A model generated the notes under the pieces. That model did not search any database. It was not told the origin of the DNA and saw only the letters and a program-made list of their open reading frames with translations. A stretch of DNA of 64,000 nt from the NCBI GenBank assembly GCA_020247305.1, contig JADCJE010000047.1, forward strand, positions 62,001 through 126,000, written 5' to 3'. This DNA comes from Phycisphaerales bacterium (lineage in GTDB: Bacteria; Planctomycetota; UBA1135; UBA2386). Below, in pieces: positions 8,294 to 17,813 of this stretch (its first letter is position 1; the number at the start of each line of letters is the position of its first letter). The position numbers and the translations under genes are program-made.

Positions 8294-9274
8294 ATGGGCG
8301 ACGGCAAGCGTTGGTTCTGGGTCGGTTCCCGAGCGGCAGTCCGCGACGCCGCCGCCAAGGCGCTCGGCGGTCCGCCGGTCCGCGAGGCCGTCGCTGCGGC
8401 GAAGGCCGGCGACGTCGTCGTGGTCGACAGCCTCGCTGGAGGCGCCGACGCGACCGGCCTGCCGTACGGCCACGTCTTCAGCGGCGTGCGCGCCCTGAAG
8501 GAGCACCGCGGCCTGACCGTGTACGTCGTCGTCGACGACGCCGACCGCGTCGGCCCGCAGTTGGCGCGCTTCGTGCTCGCCGACGGCGTGCTCACGTGGC
8601 GCGCTGAAGCCGGCCAGCTCGACGCCGCCGCGCTCGGCGGCGTCGCCGGCCTGCCGCGGCGCGTGCCCGTCGACGATCTGCTGGCCAAGCTGGAGCCCAA
8701 GCTCGGCACGTCCGGCGGCGAGTCGAGCCTGCAGCGGCTGCTGCGCTTCGAGCGCGAGGACGGGTTGCTGCAGCGCCTTCAGGACGCCGAGACGGGCCTG
8801 TTCGACGGGCCCTACGCGACGCTCAAGCTCGACGAAGAGTGGAAGCGCGCGCACCGCTTCCACCTGCCGCTGTCGCTGCTGCTCGTCGACCTCGGCGCCG
8901 GCGTCGAGGCGCTGCAGGGCGTCGAGCGCAAGCTGGTGTTCGCGGAGGCCGCCGGCGTGTTCCTCAACGAGTGCCGCGACATCGACGTGCTGGCGCGCTT
9001 TGCCCCGACGATCTTCCTGCTGCTGCTGCCGGGCACCGGCCCGGAGGGCGCGGAGATCCTCGGCAAGCGCATCCTCGCGTCGCTGCAGAAGCGCCTGGGC
9101 GGCCGCCGTGAGGTCGCCCCGATCGCCGGCCTGTGTGCCGCGCCGTCGAGCGACGTGCCCGATCGCCGGGCCTTCCTCGCCATCGCCGAAGCTTGCCTTG
9201 CGAAGGCGCGCAGCGCCGGCGCCGGCACGGTCGGCACGTCGTGGGGCGGCGGCGCAGCAACCGATCCGCAATAG
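8294..9274 (+). CDS. Receiver-like plus degenerate GGDEF-domain protein
   Basis: A 326-residue soluble protein. Residues 1-120 look like an alpha/beta receiver-like fold without a clear phospho-acceptor. From residue 164 a GGDEF-type domain begins (DAETGL, then the metal-site strand SLLLVDLG). The diagnostic GGDEF signature is replaced by APTIF at 237-241, followed by the normal LLLLPGT strand. It should therefore not make cyclic-di-GMP and may only sense or bind. ATG 8294 has GGAGCGAAG just upstream. It is followed 58 bp on by the FHA-like gene and heads a run of signalling genes to 14.4 kb. Confidence 0.7.
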   Translation: MGDGKRWFWVGSRAAVRDAAAKALGGPPVREAVAAAKAGDVVVVDSLAGGADATGLPYGHVFSGVRALKEHRGLTVYVVVDDADRVGPQLARFVLADGVLTWRAEAGQLDAAALGGVAGLPRRVPVDDLLAKLEPKLGTSGGESSLQRLLRFEREDGLLQRLQDAETGLFDGPYATLKLDEEWKRAHRFHLPLSLLLVDLGAGVEALQGVERKLVFAEAAGVFLNECRDIDVLARFAPTIFLLLLPGTGPEGAEILGKRILASLQKRLGGRREVAPIAGLCAAPSSDVPDRRAFLAIAEACLAKARSAGAGTVGTSWGGGAATDPQ

Positions 9275-9332
9275 TGCGCCCGCTGCGCCGCATGGGGTGG
9301 TCGGTGCGCCGCAGTGGCGCGTCCGGCACCGC

Positions 9333-10430
9333 ATGTTCGACCGCTTCATCCGCATCGCCCGCGCCGAGAAGGCCCTGCGCGAGCAGCGCTTCGAGGACGC
9401 CCTGCAGCAGGCGCTCGACCCGGTCGTCGCCAGCGCCCGCCGGGCCGCGACCGTACGCGACGCCGCCGTCGCCGCCTTGCTCGCGCGCGGCCGCCAGCGC
9501 CTCGCCGATGGCGATGCCGCCGGCGCCCGCGCGCTTGCCCGCCGGTTGCAGGCGTGGGTCGGCGGCGGGGTCGCCCTCAAGCTGTTGGCCGCTGCCGACT
9601 CCGCGCTGGGGCGCATGCCGCCGGTCGCCGTGCGGCCGCCGCTGGACGCAGCCGGCCGGCGCGCCATGCTCGACGAGGTCGACCGCCTGGTGCATGGCGG
9701 CGACCTGTCGCAGGCGCAACGGCGCCTTGCCGACGTGCCGGCGACCTCGCTGCTGTTGCGCACCCGGATCCACGACATGAAGCGGGAACTCGCGCGTGCC
9801 CAGGGCCTCGAAGGCCCGTTCCTGCTGCGCGTCGACGAGGGCGGCGAGTTCCTGGTCGTGCGCGGCGAGTCCGTTGCGTTCGGCAACCTGCGCCAAGCCC
9901 GCGCCGACGTGCCGATCCTGGCCAACCTCGCCGGTCGCCACGCGGCGGTGCGGCGATCGATGAGCTTCCACGGCGGCATGCAGGACGTCGTCGTCGCCGA
10001 GGAAGGCGAGGTGCGCGTCGCCGGGGCCAGCACGCCGCGGCACGCGCTGGCGCACGGCGACCGCGTGCAACTCGGGCCGGCGTTCGGCTTCGTCTACGAA
10101 CGGCCGTCGCCGCGGTCGCTCACGGCGCGGCTCGCGTTGCTCGGCGGCTTCCAGGCCGGCGGCGCCGATGCGGTCCTGCTGATGAAGGACCGCGGCCGCG
10201 ATGGCCGCATCCTCGTCGGGCCGTCGCCGGAGGCGCACGTGCGCGTCGCCAGCGCCACGGGCGAGGTCGAACTGCACGCCGGGGTCGACGGCCAGATCCG
10301 CGTCGCCGCCCGCGGCGGCGGCCGCATCGACGGCGTGCCGTTCGACGACGAGCACCCGCTCGCTGCGGGGCAGTTCGTCGAGGCCGCCGGCGTGACGCTG
10401 CGGCTGATGCCGTGGCGGCCCGCCCCCTGA
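9333..10430 (+). CDS. FHA-like domain protein
   Basis: A 365-residue protein. The first 150 residues are helical, with ALREQRFEDAL and GDLSQAQRRL resembling TPR helices. Around residues 172-245 the pattern FLVVRGESVAFGN, AGRHAAVRR, then GEVRVAG resembles a forkhead-associated domain (glycine turn, xRHA core, closing strand). The key Arg after the first turn is not obvious, and a second similar sandwich may follow (GRILVGPSPEAHVRV). FHA domains bind phosphothreonine, which would fit the Ser/Thr kinase 0.8 kb downstream. The start at 9333 is the first ATG giving a normal helical N-terminus. The fold call is tentative. Confidence 0.6.
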   Translation: MFDRFIRIARAEKALREQRFEDALQQALDPVVASARRAATVRDAAVAALLARGRQRLADGDAAGARALARRLQAWVGGGVALKLLAAADSALGRMPPVAVRPPLDAAGRRAMLDEVDRLVHGGDLSQAQRRLADVPATSLLLRTRIHDMKRELARAQGLEGPFLLRVDEGGEFLVVRGESVAFGNLRQARADVPILANLAGRHAAVRRSMSFHGGMQDVVVAEEGEVRVAGASTPRHALAHGDRVQLGPAFGFVYERPSPRSLTARLALLGGFQAGGADAVLLMKDRGRDGRILVGPSPEAHVRVASATGEVELHAGVDGQIRVAARGGGRIDGVPFDDEHPLAAGQFVEAAGVTLRLMPWRPAP

Positions 10431-10578
10431 CGGGCCGCGCCCCGCGCGCCAGCGGAGTGCGCCGGGCCAGCCCGCCCGTTGCGCGCCATCCTGCCCAACC
10501 CGGCGCGCTGCCATGCCCGAGCTGCCCGCAATCGCGCGCATTCCCGAATAGTCGGCCGCGGCGGCGTATCGCTGGGCC

Positions 10579-11169
10579 ATGGTCCTGCCGCCATCCCTGA
10601 CCTGCTGGTCGCTCTGCAGCTTCGCCCTGCTCGCGCAGGATCCGGCGCCGGCGCCCGGCGCCGTGGCCATCCGCGGCGCCGCCGGCCTGACGGCGGCCGA
10701 AGCGCTGGCCGCGGCCCGCGAGCAGGTGGGCGAGCACCTGCGGACGGCGTGGCGGCAGCGAGCCGATCGCATCGCCGCCGCGGCGGCGCCGGCCTGGCTG
10801 CCGCAGCCGTGCGTCGACGCCGTGGTGGCGGGCTGGCTGCAGGAACTGCCGATCGATCAGCTGTCGCGCGTTGTCGACCGCGACGACCGCATCCGCGACC
10901 ACGGCTTCGGCACGAGCCATCAGACCACGCTCTGGATCGCCGAGGCGCCGGAGCACGTGCGCGCCGGCGAAGCGTCGCTGCGCGCAGCGCTCGCCGGCGC
11001 GCGCCGCACGGCGCTCGCGCGCAGCGGCGCCGTTGCCATCGGTTGGACCGCGCTCGGCATCGGCGCAGCGTGGTTCGACCGGTTGACGCGCGGCTACATG
11101 TCCGGCCGGCTGCGGCTCGCGGCCGCGGCCCTGGCGGCGCTCGTGCTGGCCGCCGCGGTCATGGTGTAA
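10579..11169 (+). CDS. Secreted or membrane protein of unknown function next to a kinase
   Basis: A 196-residue protein with an N-terminal signal-like segment (cleavage near LLA|Q at residue 19/20). A helical region follows, then a C-terminal transmembrane helix (about residues 175-194), preceded by a shorter hydrophobic stretch around 150-160. No family recognised. A -10-like TATCGC lies only 6 bases before the ATG. The stop is 16 bases before the kinase ATG, so the two are probably co-expressed and this may be the kinase's membrane partner. Confidence 0.6.
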   Translation: MVLPPSLTCWSLCSFALLAQDPAPAPGAVAIRGAAGLTAAEALAAAREQVGEHLRTAWRQRADRIAAAAAPAWLPQPCVDAVVAGWLQELPIDQLSRVVDRDDRIRDHGFGTSHQTTLWIAEAPEHVRAGEASLRAALAGARRTALARSGAVAIGWTALGIGAAWFDRLTRGYMSGRLRLAAAALAALVLAAAVMV

Positions 11170-11185
11170 TGTGAGGACCAACGTC

Positions 11186-12457
11186 ATGGAGGCGCCCAGC
11201 AACCCAACGCCTGCCCCGAACGCCAAGGTCGACTGGGAGGCGTTCTACCGCGACTACCGCAAGCCGGGTTACCTGCCCGGGTTCGAGATCGTCGGCAAGC
11301 TCGGCGGCGGCGTGTTCGGCCTCGTCTACAAGGCGCGCAAGGAGTCGATCGGCAAGGACTACGCCGTCAAGTTCCTCAAGGTCGACGACGTCAGCGTGCG
11401 CGACGCGGTGCTGCGCGAGATCGATAACGTGTCGCTGTTCGCGCAGGTCGACCATCCAAACCTCGTGTCGATCGAGGACCGCGGCGTCGTCGACGGCATT
11501 CCGTACGTGGTGATGAACTACGCCGGCCAGGAGACGCTGCAGGGCCGGCTGCGCGCCGGTCGCCTGCCGCGCGACGAGGCGCTGCGCTGGTTCCAGCAGG
11601 TCGCGCGCGGCGTCGCGGCGCTGCACGACCACGGCCTCGTGCACTTCGACATCAAGCCGGCGAACGTCTTCCTCAAGGGCGAGGTCGCGCGCGTCGGCGA
11701 CTACGGCCTCAGCAAGCTGGTGTCGGAGTCGCGCAATACGCTGAGCTGCAGCCGCGGCACGCCGTACTACATGGCGCCCGAGCTGCTGCAGCGCCGCGGC
11801 GACGCGCGCAGCGACGTCTACTCGCTCGGCATCCTGCTGTACGAGTGCCTCTATGGCGCCGTGCCGTTCCGCGGCGAGTCGGAGTGGGAGGTGCTCAAGC
11901 AGCACGAGACGGCCGCGCCGACGTTCCCGGCGGAAGCGCGGAGCGACGACGTCGCCGTGCTGCGACGCTGCCTGGAGAAGAAGCCGGAGGCGCGCTTCTC
12001 GACCGCCGGCGAACTGCTCGCTGCGTTGGCTGCGACTGCCGCGCCGGCTGCGCCAGCTGCGATCGGGGTTCCGGCCGCGGCGCCGATCGCAGGCGCGAGC
12101 CGCGCCGCCGCGTCGCCACCGCCGTTGCCCGCCGCGGCGGGACCGCGCGACGCCAAGGACAGTCCCTACGGCATGCCGTGGCGGCAGGAGCAACCGACGA
12201 GCCCGCTCGCCTGGTTCGCCCGCGGCGTGTTCACCCTCGTCGAGGGCGTGTTCTGGCTCGCCTACACGCCGGTCCGGGTCGCCGCCTTCCTGTTCGGGCC
12301 GGGCCTCGGCTGGTTGTTCGCCCTGCCGTTCCGCATCCTGGCGACCTCGGCGAAGCTGCTCGGGTTGCTCGTGGCGTTCGCGCTCGTGGTCTTGGTCGTC
12401 GTGACGATCTTCTACGGCATGCAACCCGTGCCCTGGACGGTCCTGCCGACGAGGTAG
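11186..12457 (+). CDS. Membrane-associated serine/threonine protein kinase (non-RD)
   Basis: A 423-residue Hanks-type kinase. The glycine loop is GGGVFG (40-45), the ATP-anchoring Lys is K62 in YAVK, and the helix-C Glu is near E78. The catalytic loop is HFDIKPAN (153-160), the metal site is GDYG (171-174), and the P+1 region is GTPYYMAPE. D155, K157 and N160 are intact, but HRD is HFD and DFG is DYG, a non-RD kinase that may not need activation-loop phosphorylation. An Ala/Pro linker (280-320) leads to several hydrophobic helices (about 335-415). GAGGA lies 8 bases before ATG 11186. Confidence 0.92.
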   Translation: MEAPSNPTPAPNAKVDWEAFYRDYRKPGYLPGFEIVGKLGGGVFGLVYKARKESIGKDYAVKFLKVDDVSVRDAVLREIDNVSLFAQVDHPNLVSIEDRGVVDGIPYVVMNYAGQETLQGRLRAGRLPRDEALRWFQQVARGVAALHDHGLVHFDIKPANVFLKGEVARVGDYGLSKLVSESRNTLSCSRGTPYYMAPELLQRRGDARSDVYSLGILLYECLYGAVPFRGESEWEVLKQHETAAPTFPAEARSDDVAVLRRCLEKKPEARFSTAGELLAALAATAAPAAPAAIGVPAAAPIAGASRAAASPPPLPAAAGPRDAKDSPYGMPWRQEQPTSPLAWFARGVFTLVEGVFWLAYTPVRVAAFLFGPGLGWLFALPFRILATSAKLLGLLVAFALVVLVVVTIFYGMQPVPWTVLPTR

Positions 12458-12506
12458 TTCCTTCGCCGCCACCCGCGCCGATGTAGTCTCGCACGCGCCT
12501 CCCGCC

Positions 12507-13166
12507 ATGGCCTCGACCGACCCTGCCTTCGACCTGCCTGCGTTGCGCGCCCGCGACGACGCGGCGTGGACCGTCTTCCAGCAGGCGTGGTTCCGCCGCA
12601 TCTACTTCTACGTCAAGCGCCACGTCGCCGACCACCAGACCGCGGAGGACCTCGCGCAAGAGGTGTTCCTCGGCGCGCTGCGCGGCATCGACGGCTACGA
12701 CCCGGCGTTCACGCCCGAGCAGTTCCTGTTCGGCATCGCCCGCAACCGGGTCGTCGATCACCTGCGCCGGCAGCGCAGCGCGCGCGTGGCGCCGGCGACG
12801 GGCGGCGACCCCGACGCCAGCTCGGCGTGGCTGGACGTCGTCGTCGACGACGACGCACCGCGGCCCGACGCCGCCGTCGTCCGCGACGAGGACGAGGCGC
12901 GCCGCCGGCAGGCGATGGCGGAGATCCTGCGCGCGTTCGTCGGCGAACTGTGGGAGGCCGGCGAGTTCGACAAGCTGATGGTGCTGGAGTTCCTGTTCGT
13001 GCTCGGCGGCCGCAACAAGGACGCCGCTGAGCGCTTTGGCATCGCCGACGAGAAGCACGTCGCCGGCATCAAGTTCCGCGCCGTCGAGCGCCTGCGCGGC
13101 ATGGCCCGGCAGCGCGACCCGAACCACTCGCTGTTCCGCGGCCTGTGGGGCCCGGGAGTCCGCTGA
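12507..13166 (+). CDS. ECF-type RNA polymerase sigma factor
   Basis: A 219-residue extracytoplasmic-function sigma factor. Region 2 is clear: YFYVKRHVADHQTAEDLAQEVFLGAL with the GIARNRVVDHLRR helix that binds the -10 element. Region 4 (about 140-205) is more divergent, with GRNKDAAERFGIADEKHVAGI as the helix-turn-helix. An acidic linker (VVDDDAPRPDA) separates them. A possible -10 TAGTCT lies at 12484-12489. The gene for a zinc-type anti-sigma candidate starts 2 bases after the stop, so the two should be coupled. Confidence 0.85.
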   Translation: MASTDPAFDLPALRARDDAAWTVFQQAWFRRIYFYVKRHVADHQTAEDLAQEVFLGALRGIDGYDPAFTPEQFLFGIARNRVVDHLRRQRSARVAPATGGDPDASSAWLDVVVDDDAPRPDAAVVRDEDEARRRQAMAEILRAFVGELWEAGEFDKLMVLEFLFVLGGRNKDAAERFGIADEKHVAGIKFRAVERLRGMARQRDPNHSLFRGLWGPGVR

Positions 13167-13168
13167 CC

Positions 13169-13468
13169 ATGCGCGACGACGCCGACGACGACCCGACCCT
13201 CGCCGCCACCGTGGCCGCCGTCTGGCGGCAGGCGCGGGTGTCGTGTCCGCACCCGGACCTGCTGTCGAGCTGGCTGCAGGGCGGCGTCGACGGCGCCGCC
13301 GCGCGCTTCCTCGCCTTCCACCTCGGCGAGAGCGATTGCCCGGCCTGCAACGCCGTGGTCGAGGACCTGCGCGCCCGCGACGACCGCGCCGGGCGGCCCG
13401 AGGTCGACGCTGCCGGCGTGCGCGCGCTGCGCAGCACGCTGACGGCCCTGCGCAGCCAGCGCGGCTGA
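13169..13468 (+). CDS. Small Cys/His protein, probable anti-sigma factor
   Basis: A 99-residue soluble protein with CPHPDLL near residue 29 and the motif FHLGESDCPAC (His-x5-Cys-x2-Cys). This resembles the zinc-binding anti-sigma module found beside many ECF sigma genes. No membrane helix is present, so any sensing would be cytoplasmic. The ATG lies 2 bases after the sigma-factor stop. Assignment rests on context plus the Cys/His pattern. Confidence 0.6.
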   Translation: MRDDADDDPTLAATVAAVWRQARVSCPHPDLLSSWLQGGVDGAAARFLAFHLGESDCPACNAVVEDLRARDDRAGRPEVDAAGVRALRSTLTALRSQRG

Positions 13469-13573
13469 ACCTGCGCGCGCACGGCTGCGTGCGAATACTC
13501 GCCAGCCCGCGGCGCATGGGGTGGTGACGGTCGCCGCATCGGCGCCCGCGCACTTCCGCCAATCGGCCAAGCC

Positions 13574-14413
13574 ATGATCCGCAAGACGATCCGTACCCTG
13601 CTCCTCGGCGGCGCCGCGCTCGCCGCCATCGGTTACCTCCTGTTCGGCCGCGCCTTCCCGAGCTACCTCGGCACCGCCGTCGACAGCGCGCGCGCGGCGG
13701 TCGCCGACCACGTGCCGGTCGACCTGGAGATCCGGCGCGCGGAAGGCCTGATCCGCCAGATCGACCCGCAGATCGAGAACTGCAAGCGCGACCTCGCCCG
13801 CGCCGAGGTCGACCTGGAGGAACTGACCGAGTCGGTCGGCCGGCTGGAGAAGTCGGTCGCGTCCGACGAGCGGCGCTTGCGCGCGGGCGCCGAGCGCCTG
13901 AAGGGCGACACCAAGGTCGTCGCGCTCGCGAGCGCCGGCGAGGCGCTGCGCCGAACGCAGGCGGGCCTGGAGCGCGCCAAGGACAGCTATGTCAACGACG
14001 CGGCGATGCTGAAGACCCGCCGCGCGCTGGTCGAGCGCCAGACCAAGGCCGTCGCCGCGGCGCGCGAGCGCCTCGAAGCGGTGCGCCTGGAGCGCGCCGC
14101 GCTCGACGACCAGTTGCACATGCTGCGCACCCAGCGCCTGCACCTGGAGGCGCTCGCCGCCGCCAGCACCCGCTGCGAGATCGACGACAGCGCGCTCGGC
14201 CGCGCCAAGGAGGCGCTGACGGGCATCAAGAAGCGCCTCGACGTGGCGCAGCGCGTGCTGGAGAACGACCTCGCCTTCCACGGCGAGCCGGCGGCGGCGC
14301 CGACCGCGTCGCGCGACATCGTGCGCGAGATCGACGAGTTGTTCGCCGGCGACGCCACCGCCGTCGCTGCGCCGGCGATCGCCGTCGAGTTCCTTGCCAC
14401 TGACGGTCGGTGA
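13574..14413 (+). CDS. Membrane-anchored coiled-coil protein linked to the sigma operon
   Basis: A 279-residue protein with an N-terminal transmembrane helix (about 6-25). A conserved-looking juxtamembrane part follows ([21 protein letters not shown], then [13 protein letters not shown]). The next 150 residues are heptad-rich coiled coil. From memory, planctomycete genomes often carry this combination beside ECF sigma genes. The coiled-coil plan recalls PspA-like stress proteins, but identity is not claimed. It follows the anti-sigma candidate by 105 bp. Confidence 0.7.
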   Translation: MIRKTIRTLLLGGAALAAIGYLLFGRAFPSYLGTAVDSARAAVADHVPVDLEIRRAEGLIRQIDPQIENCKRDLARAEVDLEELTESVGRLEKSVASDERRLRAGAERLKGDTKVVALASAGEALRRTQAGLERAKDSYVNDAAMLKTRRALVERQTKAVAAARERLEAVRLERAALDDQLHMLRTQRLHLEALAAASTRCEIDDSALGRAKEALTGIKKRLDVAQRVLENDLAFHGEPAAAPTASRDIVREIDELFAGDATAVAAPAIAVEFLATDGR

Positions 14414-14455
14414 GCGCCGCGGCGGCGCCATCGGCGCGCGCCGCGGGGGGGCCGG

Positions 14456-14746
14456 TCAGCCCTTCTTCTGGCCGGAGATCTGGGTGGTGTGGAACCCGAA
14501 CAGGTTGCCGAGCACGCCCCGGACCGACGTCCAGTCGGCAGGCGTCGAGTGCACCGAGATCACCTGCGCGCCCGCGGGCACGAGGGACGTGGCCTTCGCC
14601 TGGTCGTCACCGGGGATGACCAGGCCGAAGAAGCGGAAGCTCTCGGCGTGCACCGTGAAGGTGCCGTTGGCTTCGCGCATGCCGCTGCAGCCCGCGAAGG
14701 TCAGCAGACCGAGGCAAGCGAGGGGGAGGAACTTGGAGTTGGTCAT
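14456..14746 (-). CDS. Small lipoprotein
   Basis: A 96-residue protein with a type II signal peptide: a hydrophobic core [11 protein letters not shown] and lipobox FAGC with Cys at residue 20. The mature part is about 76 residues, containing [17 protein letters not shown] and ending in a basic QKKG. It converges with the coiled-coil gene (42-bp gap) and is divergent from sucC. No family recognised with confidence. Confidence 0.6.
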   Translation of the reverse strand: MTNSKFLPLACLGLLTFAGCSGMREANGTFTVHAESFRFFGLVIPGDDQAKATSLVPAGAQVISVHSTPADWTSVRGVLGNLFGFHTTQISGQKKG

Positions 14747-14941
14747 GGTCGCACCGATCGGGAGCGGCTGCTGCGGCGGCTGCCTGCCCTCCTGCCCCGT
14801 CTTGCGGGCCCGTCGCGCCCCCGCGGGTGCGGGGGCGACCGCGTCGGCCGCCTCGCCGACGCCGGAAGCGTCGCCAAGCCGGCGGTCCGGCGCAAGCGCG
14901 CCGGTCGACGGCGTTCACCGGCAACTTTGCCGTCGGCGCGA

Positions 14942-14970
14942 TCGACGGCGGCGTGGGGCGTCGCTAACCT
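14942..14970 (+). promoter_or_regulatory. Probable promoter of sucCD
   Basis: TCGACG (14942-14947) and TAACCT (14965-14970) are separated by 17 bases, 18 bases before the sucC ATG. The -35 matches the consensus at four of six positions. Confidence 0.45.
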
Positions 14971-14988
14971 GTTCGCCCCACACGCGCC

Positions 14989-16152
<1,164 letters not shown>

Positions 16153-16187
16153 TCCGGCGACGCCAAGGCACACACAGGAGCACACCG

Positions 16188-17072
16188 ATGACTGTTCTCG
16201 TCGACGGCAACACCAAGATCCTCTGCCAGGGCTTCACCGGCGAAGCTGGCATGTTCCACAGCAAGAACTCGCTCGCGTACGGCACCAAGCTCGTCGCCGG
16301 CGTCACGCCCGGCAAGGGCGGCCAGACGCTGGAGGGCGTGCCGGTGTACGACACCGTGCGCGAGGCCAAGCAGCACAGCGGCGCCACCGTCTCCATGATC
16401 TACGTGCCGGCTGCGTTCACGGCCGACGCGATCTGCGAGGCGGTCGACGCCGAGATGGACCTCGTGGTCGTGATCACCGAGGGCATCCCGGTCGCCGACA
16501 TGGCCTTCGTGAAGGACTTCATGAAGGGCACGAAGTCGCGCCTGATCGGCCCCAACTGCCCCGGCATCATCACGCCGGTCACCGACAAGTCCGGCTGCAA
16601 GATCGGCATCATGCCGGCCTACATCCACCGTCCGGGCAAGGTCGGCATCGTTTCGCGCAGCGGCACGCTGACCTACGAGGCGGTGTTCCAGGTCACCAAC
16701 AACGGCATGGGCCAGTCGACCTGCATCGGCATCGGCGGCGACCCGATCAAGGGCCTCGACTTCATCGACTGCCTGAAGCTGTTCCAGGACGACAAGGACA
16801 CCGAAGGCATCATCATGATCGGCGAGATCGGCGGCACTGCCGAGGAGGAGGCCTGCGAGTTCCTCAAGCAGTACGTCAAGAAGCCGGTCGTCGGCTTCAT
16901 CGCCGGCGCGACCGCGCCGCCCGGCAAGCGCATGGGCCACGCCGGGGCGATCATCAGCGGCGGCAAGGGCACGGCGAAGGACAAGAAGGCGGCGATGCAG
17001 CGCGCCGGCGTGCACGTCTGCGACACGCCGTCGATCCTCGGCGCGACGATGAAGAAGGTCCTCGGCAAGTGA
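16188..17072 (+). CDS. sucD: Succinyl-CoA ligase, alpha subunit
   Basis: A 294-residue alpha subunit, partner of SucC. The CoA-binding start [16 protein letters not shown], the [10 protein letters not shown] motif, [10 protein letters not shown], and the active-site His region [18 protein letters not shown] are all present. The His in GHAG is the residue phosphorylated during catalysis. The start at 16188 has CAGGAG 7 bases upstream. The genes form a tight two-gene operon, with a small membrane-protein gene 4 bases after the stop. Confidence 0.97.
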   Translation: MTVLVDGNTKILCQGFTGEAGMFHSKNSLAYGTKLVAGVTPGKGGQTLEGVPVYDTVREAKQHSGATVSMIYVPAAFTADAICEAVDAEMDLVVVITEGIPVADMAFVKDFMKGTKSRLIGPNCPGIITPVTDKSGCKIGIMPAYIHRPGKVGIVSRSGTLTYEAVFQVTNNGMGQSTCIGIGGDPIKGLDFIDCLKLFQDDKDTEGIIMIGEIGGTAEEEACEFLKQYVKKPVVGFIAGATAPPGKRMGHAGAIISGGKGTAKDKKAAMQRAGVHVCDTPSILGATMKKVLGK

Positions 17073-17076
17073 CGCC

Positions 17077-17547
17077 GTGAACCCATCCGGACGCGCCGAC
17101 TCGCTGCTGCGCCAGCTGACGCCGCTCGTGCTGCTCGGCGTGATCGCCGCGATCGTCTTCGAGCGGTGGTTGCCGGGCGCGGCGTGGATCAAGGCGCAGC
17201 TCGGCGAGCAGGCGATCCTGCGCGCCTGCCTTTCGGTGCTCGCCGGCTACGTGCTGCTGCTCTGGGGCGAGTCGATCCGCCTGCACACGATCCTGACCGG
17301 CGTGCTGGCGGCGTTCCGCCAGTTCGACCAGCAGGCCGCCGCGGCCGGCGCGTCGCCGAAGGGCGCGCGCAATCCCAAGGCGCGCATCGAGGCGGCACGG
17401 CTGCTGGTCGCCGCGCTGCAGGCCGAGGATCCGTCGATCCGCGCGACGAGCCGGCACAACCTCGCGCGGCTCGCCGGCCAGGACCTCGGCGATGCGCCGG
17501 GGCCGTGGCTCGCCTGGATCGCCGAACAGGAAGCCGGCGGGAAGTAG
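17077..17547 (+). CDS. Small membrane protein, unknown function
   Basis: A 156-residue protein starting at GTG 17077, 4 bases after the sucD stop. It has two predicted transmembrane helices (LVLLGVIAAIVF about 17-29 and LSVLAGYVLLLWG about 49-62). A soluble C-terminal half follows with a single HEAT-like unit (IEAARLLVAALQAEDPSIRATSRHNL). No family recognised. Likely co-transcribed with sucCD, though a functional link is not evident. Confidence 0.6.
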   Translation: MNPSGRADSLLRQLTPLVLLGVIAAIVFERWLPGAAWIKAQLGEQAILRACLSVLAGYVLLLWGESIRLHTILTGVLAAFRQFDQQAAAAGASPKGARNPKARIEAARLLVAALQAEDPSIRATSRHNLARLAGQDLGDAPGPWLAWIAEQEAGGK

Positions 17548-17621
17548 CGCCGCGAAGTGCCGCCGCGGCTGGCGTTCGCTGCGTCCGGCGGCGATGATCC
17601 GACGAAGCCGAGGAAACCCGA

Positions 17622-17813
17622 ATGCTTGCCTTCGTGAATCACTGGGAGCTGATCGTCATCGTGGTGATCGTGCTCGTGCTCTTCGGGAACCGCATTCCCG
17701 GCATGATGCGCTCGCTCGGCTCGGGCATCACCGAGTTCAAGAAGGGCCTGAAGGACGGCTCCAAGCCCGACGGCGGCGACGCCGCCACCAAGAACGACGG
17801 GTCGGCGCGGTGA
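17622..17813 (+). CDS. tatA: Sec-independent translocase protein TatA/E
   Basis: A 63-residue TatA-family protein forming the pore of the twin-arginine export system. It has an N-terminal membrane helix (WELIVIVVIVLVLFG), the conserved FGNRIPGMMRSLG hinge and an amphipathic helix (GITEFKKGLKDG), then a short polar tail. tatC is not in the window. The stop codon overlaps the GTG of the polyprenyl synthase gene by 4 bases (GTGA). Confidence 0.92.
   Translation: MLAFVNHWELIVIVVIVLVLFGNRIPGMMRSLGSGITEFKKGLKDGSKPDGGDAATKNDGSAR

Noticed and set aside
9289..13525. A shared 13-mer CGCATGGGGTGGT upstream of two signalling genes (9289 and 13513)
   Set aside because: Matches of this length are expected by chance in 64 kb of skewed composition, and the surrounding bases do not align well.
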